From: Alistipes sp.
GTDB taxonomy: Bacteria; Bacteroidota; Bacteroidia; Bacteroidales; Rikenellaceae
NCBI GenBank assembly: GCA_017555105.1
Contig: JAFZHB010000020.1
Coordinates: 57,167-121,166, forward strand
Direction: 5' to 3'
DNA: 64,000 nt
Both the position numbers and the translations under genes were made by a program. Below the pieces are notes generated by a model, which worked only from the letters and a program-made list of their open reading frames with translations, did not search any database and was not told the DNA's origin. Positions 8,614 through 16,700 of this stretch are shown here, piece by piece; position 1 is the stretch's first letter, and every line of letters starts with the position of its first letter.

Positions 8614-10401
8614 TTAAAAGCCATCATTCTGCTCCATCTTCTTGTCGACATTCGCATCGATAACCGACTGCGGGATCGGGAAGAGGTAGTCGCGCTCGGT
8701 CATACCTGCGTCCTTGCCGTTGCGCGAGGTGATCCACTCCACGAACTCCTCGGCATTCATCGTGCGGCGCAGCGTGTAACGACGCTGCTCCTCACCGAGC
8801 AACTCACGCGAACGCTCCTCGAGAATCGTCTCCAGGGTGATATCCTTCTTGTCTACGAGCAGAGCGTTTGCGCGCTGACGCAGTACATTCAGATCGTCTG
8901 CAGCATCACCCTTCTCGCCCAGCTTCAAGGAGATCTCGGCACGCAGCAGGTAAGCCTCGGCCAAACGCATAAACACCTGGTCGTTGTGCGACTCGTTGTT
9001 CTTCGGATAGCCCGGATCGCAGTAGCTGTATTTCAGCGTGTAGGGCCAGTTGCTGTTGTCACCCTCCTTGCTGCCCGACTTCAGACCCGAGAAACCGTAG
9101 AGCGTGCTCTTGAGCGGATTGCCGGCATCAGCATCTTTCGAAGCACCGATGAAAATACGGTCACCGATCTTCCAATCCTCGCCCGTGTAGCTGTTCTTAC
9201 CCGAGAAGGTGTCCATATCGGTCAGCGTGTAGTATTTGCAGATGGCGTACTCCGAGCCACGATCGTCGATGATGCCATTGGCGTAGTCGCTCGACTTGTC
9301 GTAGAGCTCCAGTGCCCACTTGGTCACTGCAGCGCGTGCAAAGCCACGACCACCGCGCTCCTCGGGATAGTAGGAGATCGTGATACCCTTGGCCAATTTG
9401 TCAGCCGTGTCGAACTTCGGACGCAGCGAGAAACGCATCAGGTTGTCACCACCACCCAATACATTGTTCTCCCACTGCATTACCCACAATGCCTCGGTGT
9501 TACCCGACTCGATGTTGACATTCTCGGGCTGGAACATATCCATGAAGGCGCAACCCTCGCTGTTGCTCATACGCTTGTTGATGAGGGCGTAGGGACCCTC
9601 GTTGATGCACTGGTCGATGGCATCCTTCGCCAAGCCGAGCAACTCCTCGTCGCAATCAACCTCACCCAAGCCGGCCTCGGCCAGATAGGTCTCGGCCAGG
9701 TAAACGAGGGCAACACCCTTCGTGGCGCGGCCACGCTGCGAGGGCATCCAGTCCAGATGCGAAGCGGCAAAGCTCAAGTCTTGGATCATCTGTGCGCGAA
9801 CGGCTGCTACCGATGCACGCTCGAAGTCGTTGCGGAAGGTCTCGCCCGTGGTCTCCTTCAACACGAGGGGTACCTCGCCCCACATGTAGTGCAGGTGGCG
9901 ATAGGCCCAAGCACGCACCAGACGCGCCTCAGCCTCTACGCGGTTGCGAGCGCTCTCGCTCGACCACTCGATGGCGGGGTTCGCCGAGCGATCGATGATC
10001 GTATTGGCAGCCAATACCGTGTTGTAGAGCCACGAGAAGGCGCGGTTTAAGCTCTTGTCCGTGGGGACATTGCCCGTAGCCCAGTTCTTGTAGATGGCCG
10101 AGAACTCGCCCGAAGCACCGGCTCCGCAGCTGTAGTTGTCCGTGCCGCCCATATACATCAGCGCATAGAGGCCCGTTGCACCAAACGAATCGGTGTAACC
10201 ATAACCTTCGCGCTCGTGGCGTACGAGGCTATATAATCCATTCAGACCCAACTCAAAGCCCGCTTCGGTCGAATAAACCTGATCCGACGTGAGGAAAGTT
10301 TCGGGTTTCTCGTCGAGTAAACTTTCGCTGCAACCGACAAAGGCGGGAAGCAACAAAATAGCTCCTAAAACATTCAAAATCCGTTTCATACTCTTCTTCA
10401 T
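8614..10401 (-). CDS. SusD/RagB family outer-membrane lipoprotein
   Basis: A 595-residue lipoprotein: signal peptide and lipobox FVGC (Cys24), then the SusD N-terminal pattern (SLLDEKPETFLTSDQVYSTEAGFELGLNGLYS) and tetratricopeptide-like helices (EARLVRAWAYRHLHYMWGEVPLV). The C-terminal half includes RLAEAYLLRAEI and the ending DYLFPIPQSVIDAN typical of RagB/SusD. It acts as the substrate-binding lid on the SusC barrel at the cell surface. It lies 13 nt after susC. The substrate cannot be assigned from sequence. Confidence 0.95.
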   Translation of the reverse strand: MKKSMKRILNVLGAILLLPAFVGCSESLLDEKPETFLTSDQVYSTEAGFELGLNGLYSLVRHEREGYGYTDSFGATGLYALMYMGGTDNYSCGAGASGEFSAIYKNWATGNVPTDKSLNRAFSWLYNTVLAANTIIDRSANPAIEWSSESARNRVEAEARLVRAWAYRHLHYMWGEVPLVLKETTGETFRNDFERASVAAVRAQMIQDLSFAASHLDWMPSQRGRATKGVALVYLAETYLAEAGLGEVDCDEELLGLAKDAIDQCINEGPYALINKRMSNSEGCAFMDMFQPENVNIESGNTEALWVMQWENNVLGGGDNLMRFSLRPKFDTADKLAKGITISYYPEERGGRGFARAAVTKWALELYDKSSDYANGIIDDRGSEYAICKYYTLTDMDTFSGKNSYTGEDWKIGDRIFIGASKDADAGNPLKSTLYGFSGLKSGSKEGDNSNWPYTLKYSYCDPGYPKNNESHNDQVFMRLAEAYLLRAEISLKLGEKGDAADDLNVLRQRANALLVDKKDITLETILEERSRELLGEEQRRYTLRRTMNAEEFVEWITSRNGKDAGMTERDYLFPIPQSVIDANVDKKMEQNDGF

Positions 10402-10414
10402 TTCTATAGTTTAA

Positions 10415-13400
10415 TTAGAAGGTCAGGTTAAGACCGAAAATGTATTCGCGCTGCAAGGGAATTGCACGCTGCTCATCCAACTCGGGATCCATACCCGTGT
10501 AGTCGGTGAAGGTGAAGGGGTTCTTGCACGACACATAGACGCGCGTGTTCGAAACACCGGCCTTGCGCAACCACGACTTAGGCAGCGTGTAAGCCAAGGT
10601 AATATCCTTCACACGCCAGAAATCGGCACGCTGATATTTGCCCGGCGTTACGCTCTTGCTGGCGATGTACTGGTTGGCGTTTCCGTCATCCTTCGACCAG
10701 TAGTCGTTGGTCGGATTCTCCGGCGTCCAGTAGTTGTGTTTTACCAGAATGTTCTTCGCGTAGAAGGGGTTGTACTTCACCATGCCCGAAGCACCGTAGA
10801 GGTATACTACCAACTCCAGCGGACCGTAGGTGAACTGGTTGTTCAAACTCCAGGTAACATTCGGCTCGGGCGATCCGATAATCTGGCGGTCCTCGGCGTC
10901 ATAGGTGCCACTGCCGTTCAAATCATCATACTTCGCATAGCCCGGTTTAGCACCGTACTTCGCGGCCAAATTGGCCTCGTCGAGCTGCCAAACACCGGTG
11001 ATGTAGTAGTCGTAGTTCACCTTGATTGGGTTGCCGATGAACCACTTGTTATCGATGTCGTCCGTGCGGTCGCCATAGATGTCGCGGATCTCGGTGCGGA
11101 TGAAGGCCATGTTGAGTGAGCTCTTCCAGCTGAACTTCTTGGTGCGAATGTTCGTCGAGCTGATGGCGAACTCAACACCCTCATTGCGCGTCTTACCGAT
11201 GTTCTGGTAGATGCTCTCCAAACCATTCACGGCCGAGATGCTGCGCTTGAGCAACAGGTCGTGGGTGTTATTGCGGTAGAGGTTCACCTCACCATTGATG
11301 CGCGAATTGAGCAGGCTGAAATCCATACCCAGGTTGAAGGCCTCGGTCGTCTCCCAGGTCAGGTTGGGCGTGCCCAGCGACCCCGGAGCATAACCTGCAG
11401 CCAGGCTGTTGTCGTTTACATAGTCGCTGTTCGTCAGCGAAGAGATTGTCTGGAAGGCGGAGATAGCCTGGTTGCCATTCTGACCCCACGAGAGGCGCAG
11501 TTTCAGCTGGTTGACATACTCCTTAGCGTTGCCGAAGAACTTCTCATTGGCGATGTTCCAACCCAATGCCATTGACGGGAATACGCCCCACTTGTTGTGG
11601 GCGCCGAAGCCCGAATAACCGTCACGACGCACCGTGAACGAGAAGAGGTAGCGATCGTCGTAGTCGTAGTTTACGCGAGCCATCTGCGAGATGAGCTTTG
11701 TGTTCGTCTTCTCGATGTAGGGGATCACCTGCTTGGCCTGCGAGAGACCGTTGTACGAGAGCAGGTCGTTGGGGAAGTCGGTACCCTCCAGCTCATCCGT
11801 ACGGTTGGTGTTCTCCTCGAACGAGTAGACCAAAGTCAGGAAAAGGCTGTGCTTGCCGAAGTCACGCTGGTAGTTCAGGATATTCTCCAACGAGTAAGCA
11901 AACTTCTTTTTGTTCGAGATCTTACCCCAGCCGTTGTAGCTCTTCATGGCGCCAGTATTCTGACCCTGGTACTCATTGTGCTCGGTGGTGAAATACTGCA
12001 AACCGGTGTTGAGCGTGTAGGTCAGACCCTTGAACAGTTTCACTTTGAACGAGTTGTTCGTAGCGACCTTGTAGGAGGCATTGTAGTCGTCATAGAGCGA
12101 CGACTCCAGCGGGTTGAAGCGCTTCTCGTTGCCTGCATCGGGAACGATGTTGATCGTGCCATCCTCGTTGAAGGGACGCAGAAGCGGAGATTTGTTGAAT
12201 ACATCGACAAACTTCGGGGTTGCACCGCTGCTGTCGCTCCAGGTCAACATCGTGTTGGTCGAGTAGGTCAGCCATTTGGTGATGTCGGCCGAGAGGTTGG
12301 TGCGCAACTGTGCACGCTGATACTCATCGTTGATGACAACACCCTTGTTGTTCAGGTAGTTCAAGCCAACATGATACTTCACGCTCTTGCTGCCGCCCGA
12401 TGCCGAAATGCTGTGACGCATGCTCGAACCCGTGCGCGTCAGCAGGTCTTTCCAGCTCCAGTTCTTCCAACTGCCATCGGCATAGACCTCAGCCTCCGTG
12501 CCACTGAGCGTAGCATCCGGATCGGCGTCGTCGGCGTCATCCCAGCTCTTCTTGTACTGGTAATACTCCTCGCCATTCATAATGTCGGGGTAGTTGGCTA
12601 CCGTTTGCACCGCATAGAAGGCATCGTAGGTGATCTTCACATTGCCCTCTTTGCCCTGGCGCGTGTTGATGAGGATTACACCATTCGCACCGCGCGAACC
12701 GTAGATAGCAGCCGAGGAGGCATCCTTCAGCACCTCGATCGAGGCGATGTCGGTGGGCGAGATGTCCGAAAGCGTGCCCCAGTAGGGTACACCGTCGAGG
12801 ATGATCAGCGGGTCGTTGCTTGCCGAGATCGAGTTACGGCCACGGATCAGCATCAGGCCGCTCTGACCCTCGGGGTCAGCACCGGCCGAGGTGGCCATGA
12901 TGTTCAGACCAGGAACGGCACCCTGCATCATCTGGGCGATGTCGGTCGAGATCATCTTCTCGATACGGTCTTTAGCCACGCTACCCACAGCGCCGGTGAT
13001 GTCGCTCTTCTTCTGGGTACCATAACCTACCACAATCACCTCATCTACAGCTGTGCTCTCCTCTGCCAGCTCGATGTTGAGGCTGGTCTGTCCGGTCCAA
13101 AGGATCGTCTGCTCCTGGTAACCGAGGTAGGAGAAGAGAATCTCTTTCTCCTTCGGGCCTTTACGCATCTGCAGCGTAAAGATACCGTCAGCGTTGGTCG
13201 TCGTACCCGACTGGCCGTTGTTGACCACGCAGGTTACTCCAACCAATGGTTGTTTGGTCGCGGCATCGACCACTTGGCCCGTCACGGTCACTTGCGACTG
13301 GGCGAAAATTTGCGTTGCTGAAAGGAACATAGCCATCAGCATAGCAAAAAACATTACCGTCGAAGATGTGCGCTTGGCGTGCGACATCATCGCTTTCGAT

Positions 13401-13417
13401 GTAGTTTGTTTTTTCAT
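10415..13417 (-). CDS. SusC/RagA family TonB-dependent outer-membrane transporter
   Basis: A 1000-residue protein: signal peptide ending IFAQS, a carboxypeptidase-regulatory-like domain (about 43-125, VTGQVVDAATKQPLVGV), and the TonB box/plug start DEVIVVGYGTQKKSDITGAV. The plug contains PLIILDGVPYWGTLSDISP and IEVLKDASSAAIYGSRGANGV, followed by a beta barrel ending YIFGLNLTF. It imports the oligosaccharide captured by SusD into the periplasm with TonB energy. It heads the operon; its promoter is at 13570-13600 and a CTGTGT-N4-ACACAG palindrome sits in its leader. No sigma/anti-sigma pair is adjacent, so control is probably through that palindrome. Confidence 0.95.
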   Translation of the reverse strand: MKKQTTSKAMMSHAKRTSSTVMFFAMLMAMFLSATQIFAQSQVTVTGQVVDAATKQPLVGVTCVVNNGQSGTTTNADGIFTLQMRKGPKEKEILFSYLGYQEQTILWTGQTSLNIELAEESTAVDEVIVVGYGTQKKSDITGAVGSVAKDRIEKMISTDIAQMMQGAVPGLNIMATSAGADPEGQSGLMLIRGRNSISASNDPLIILDGVPYWGTLSDISPTDIASIEVLKDASSAAIYGSRGANGVILINTRQGKEGNVKITYDAFYAVQTVANYPDIMNGEEYYQYKKSWDDADDADPDATLSGTEAEVYADGSWKNWSWKDLLTRTGSSMRHSISASGGSKSVKYHVGLNYLNNKGVVINDEYQRAQLRTNLSADITKWLTYSTNTMLTWSDSSGATPKFVDVFNKSPLLRPFNEDGTINIVPDAGNEKRFNPLESSLYDDYNASYKVATNNSFKVKLFKGLTYTLNTGLQYFTTEHNEYQGQNTGAMKSYNGWGKISNKKKFAYSLENILNYQRDFGKHSLFLTLVYSFEENTNRTDELEGTDFPNDLLSYNGLSQAKQVIPYIEKTNTKLISQMARVNYDYDDRYLFSFTVRRDGYSGFGAHNKWGVFPSMALGWNIANEKFFGNAKEYVNQLKLRLSWGQNGNQAISAFQTISSLTNSDYVNDNSLAAGYAPGSLGTPNLTWETTEAFNLGMDFSLLNSRINGEVNLYRNNTHDLLLKRSISAVNGLESIYQNIGKTRNEGVEFAISSTNIRTKKFSWKSSLNMAFIRTEIRDIYGDRTDDIDNKWFIGNPIKVNYDYYITGVWQLDEANLAAKYGAKPGYAKYDDLNGSGTYDAEDRQIIGSPEPNVTWSLNNQFTYGPLELVVYLYGASGMVKYNPFYAKNILVKHNYWTPENPTNDYWSKDDGNANQYIASKSVTPGKYQRADFWRVKDITLAYTLPKSWLRKAGVSNTRVYVSCKNPFTFTDYTGMDPELDEQRAIPLQREYIFGLNLTF

Positions 13418-13545
13418 GCCATTGAGCGGTTTTAGATTATTTTTTTTAGGTTTTTTGTTGTCTGACTCTGTGGGAATAGAGTGGTTTAGGTTAGTTGTTG
13501 TGGTTTAAATATCTGGTACTCTGTTTGTTGTGTTTTTTAATACGG

Positions 13546-13561
13546 CTGTGTACGAACACAG
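13546..13561. promoter_or_regulatory. Candidate operator palindrome in the susC leader
   Basis: CTGTGTACGAACACAG begins 8 nt after the -7 box of the susC promoter, so it covers the expected transcription start. The same 6-4-6 palindrome occurs at 19049-19064 and inside the terminator at 13672-13687, with a half-matching copy at 19196-19211. It could be a repressor site or an RNA hairpin at the 5' end. Confidence 0.55.
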
Positions 13562-13569
13562 ATTATGTG

Positions 13570-13600
13570 CAAATATAGGCATAAAATTGAAAAAAAACAA
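13570..13600 (-). promoter_or_regulatory. Bacteroidetes promoter of the susC operon
   Basis: Read on the minus strand: TTG (13600-13598), a 20-nt spacer, then TATATTTG (13577-13570), an exact fit to the -33/-7 consensus. The resulting leader to the susC ATG at 13417 is about 145 nt. Confidence 0.75.
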
Positions 13601-13662
13601 TAATTTGGTCTAAATTTGCATACTACTCCTCTGTTGGAATTTCTTGGAGATTAGGCAAGAAG

Positions 13663-13696
13663 AAGCGCCGACTGTGTAATCACACAGCCGGCGCTT
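13663..13696 (-). terminator. Terminator of the 1772-aa gene, carrying the CTGTGT palindrome
   Basis: The stem is AAGCGCCG-A-CTGTGT (13663-13677) with ACACAG-C-CGGCGCTT (13682-13696), loop AATC. On the minus strand the hairpin is followed by CTTCTTGCC. Its inner part is the same CTGTGT-N4-ACACAG core as the leader elements. Confidence 0.65.
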
Positions 13697-13712
13697 GCAT
13701 TTCTAAGAAGGG

Positions 13713-16700
13713 CTACTTGCGTTCGACTTCGATCGCCCAATAGGAGTTGGCGTTGGTGGTGCCCGAACCGCGTCCGAAGCGAGCGCCGTGCATCTGCACA
13801 CGCAGGAGTCGAGCCTGAACGCCTTTCGGGAAACGGAAGGTCTCGTAGTCTGTTCGAGCATTGCCTACGCCGGGCATCAGCTGCATACCCATCACATGGC
13901 CTCGACCTAGGTTGTCTTTCTGCCATTCGGGGTGCGAGATCTTCGTCCAGGTGTAACCGTCGTTCGAGATCTCGAAGTCGAAGTAGTATTGGCGACGGCT
14001 CTGCGTATTGCGGCAGTAACCGAGCGATACGGAGGCGATTTCCACGGGTTCATCGCCCAGGTAGAACTGTACATAGGGCGAGCCCGAACCGCTCCATGAG
14101 GTGGCAGGGTCGCCGTCGGTGAGGTTCTTCAATCGCGTCGAGCCCTCGCTAGCCGAGATCGGCTCTTTCGAGACATGGTGGAAGTTGAACACATAGGTCG
14201 TCGGGATTGCCCCCTTTTTGCTGGCCGTAAGCGTGGTGCTCTTGTGGGTGCATTGGCGCTCAATCTTGTAGCCCGACTTGGCGTGCGCTACGATGTTCGG
14301 ATTCTCCGAGGCGTTGAGTGCAACGGGGATGGTGTACTCAAATACTTCGGGGTCGAATGCGGCCAGCGGCTCACCATCCACCGAGATCTGATCGAGCATC
14401 GCAAACTGCTTGATGAAGCCGTTCGAGTGATCTTCGACGGCCGGGATCTCCTGCTTGAGGCATGCGGCTACGGCCTTTGAGCCCAAGCGCTCCTCCAGCT
14501 GACGCAGGTAGAGGCTCGGGGCTTGCAACCCCTCCGAAGCGGGGGACTCGTGTGCACGGAAGTTGGGAACATTGCCCGGATCGACCTCTTCCATGACAAA
14601 GGGGAGGCGATCCTCCTCGTTGTAGTTGCCAAGCAGGTAGTTTGCGGCCAGCTGATTCTGGCTGATGATAAACTTGCCTTCGCAGTTGTAGCGGGTGTAG
14701 TTAGCGCCTGACCAGCCGTGAGCCGTACCATTGTTCCAGCGGTTCTGTAGGTAGATGCGTCCCGTTACATTGTCAAACAGACCACCGGCCGACCAGCGGA
14801 GGTGCGGCTCGTTGGCGTCGAATTGGAAGATGCTTTGGCAGTGCAAGAAGACATTGGGGCCCATGACATGTCCCATCACGATGAAGCCGTGGCGGGTGTA
14901 GCGGGTGTAGCAGCGCTGTGTGAGCACCTGCTGACCACCGGCATTGGTGAAGCTGTATCGACGCTCACCGCCCGTTCCGCTCACCGGCTCCAGGCAATTT
15001 ACATCCTGGATCGTGGTGCGGCGCACCTCGCTGCCGATGGCTACGGCGATGTCGAGGTGGTAGGTGGTCATACGGCGCACCCAGGTATCCTCGCTGTTGA
15101 TGAAGCGCACGCCAACCTGTGCGTGTTGTTCATCTGTGTAGTACATGTAGGATTGCCCGAACGCTTCGTTTGAGCCGCGCTCCTTGCTGTTGAAGCGTGA
15201 AATGAGTTGGATCTGCTCAATGCCAACCTGGGTGGCGCGCTGCGTGTGCTGCAACTTCACCACCGTCGAAGTGCCATAACGGCGATTCAGCGGATCGACG
15301 ATCGGTTCAACGAGGTCGATATATCCCTCGTGGTAGTTCACCGAGGCGATGGTGCGCTCTTGCGCTACATCTTGGTAGGCGCGCTCCAATACACCGTTGG
15401 TTGCCCATTGGTTTTCGGAGAGAAGGCCGGGAGCATCCGTGATGCGGTCCATGGCCAGGTCGCGAGCCCATGCGCCATTCACCGCACGCTTGATGCGGAT
15501 CACATCGCCACTCTTCAGCTGCGAAACATTGGCCAGGTAGAGACGGCGTGCACCTGCGGGGAGGTAGTGGTTCGTGATGGCGATCGCCTCTCCGACCTCG
15601 GTGGCTCGCTCGCCACCAAAATTGAACATGGCCGTCTGCTTGTTGTAGGAGTCCGAACGCCAGGTGGCAACCACCTTGGTGATACCCTTTTCGGCCGCTT
15701 CGGATTGCTTGTAGTCGAACCAATTGTCGGGGCTGAGGGGCTTCTCGTGCGTTTTGATCGACTCCGCTCCGTCACCCTCACCGCGAATAATGATACCGCT
15801 GTAGGGGATGTAGATCGGGCTGCCGATGCGGTAGGTGCCTGCCTTGAGCAACAAGGTGCCGCGGAACCCCTGCGCGTTGAGTGGTGCGCGGCCAATCAGG
15901 TTGATGGCGCGCTGGATGCGCTCGGCATCATCCGCCTGCTGATCCTCCGAGGGTTGGAGTGTGATCTTGATGGCGGGCGTCTCCAGGGCCACTCCGCCAC
16001 CCTTGTAGCCGGCGTGCGAATAGTCGATCAGGCGATTGCCGCGGTAGTCGGGGGTGTAGTACAGCGTGTTGCGATCTTCACGGATAGCCGGGTAAGGGTT
16101 GGCTGCCGTGTAGCGATCGGTAGGGGAGTCGATGGCGGTGAAATAGTAGGCATCGACCAACTTTTCATCGCCTTGCAGGGTCAGTTGTAGGGTGTAGGTG
16201 CCCGCTTGCTCGGCTCTCTTCTGGGGAGCGATGCGAAGCGTCTCTCCGGCCGCTAACGAGGTGGCGGGGAGTTCATAGATGTGCTTGTTGTTCGGCGCTA
16301 CGAGCGTGGCCGAGAGCTGCAACGGGCGTTTGGCTACGACTGCAAAATCGGGAACGACCTCTCCTTGAGTGATCACGGCCGGGCGACCCGGAGCCAAGGT
16401 CATCGTGGGGTGGATGGGGCGTGCTACGATCCAATCGTAGCAGGCAACCTCGGGAGTGGGCTTTGCTCCAACAACCTGCTGCTGTTGGTAGGCAAAGAAG
16501 TTGTAGATCTCGATGCTTTGTGCTGCCAACTCGCCGGTAACCATCACATAGCGAGCCGCGATGGGCTTGCTGAGCGGCTTGAAGAAGAATTTGTTGCCGT
16601 TAGCATCGGGCAATTCGTTGACATCCTGATAGTAGGCCTCTTCCCATCCCTGCGGAGCGGCGTAGTTGTTCAAACCCTGCGCACCGCTCTGTTTGGCATC

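Noticed and set aside
11597-13321. 574-codon plus-strand frame opposite susC
   Set aside because: Entirely antisense to an unmistakable SusC gene; no start context or homology.
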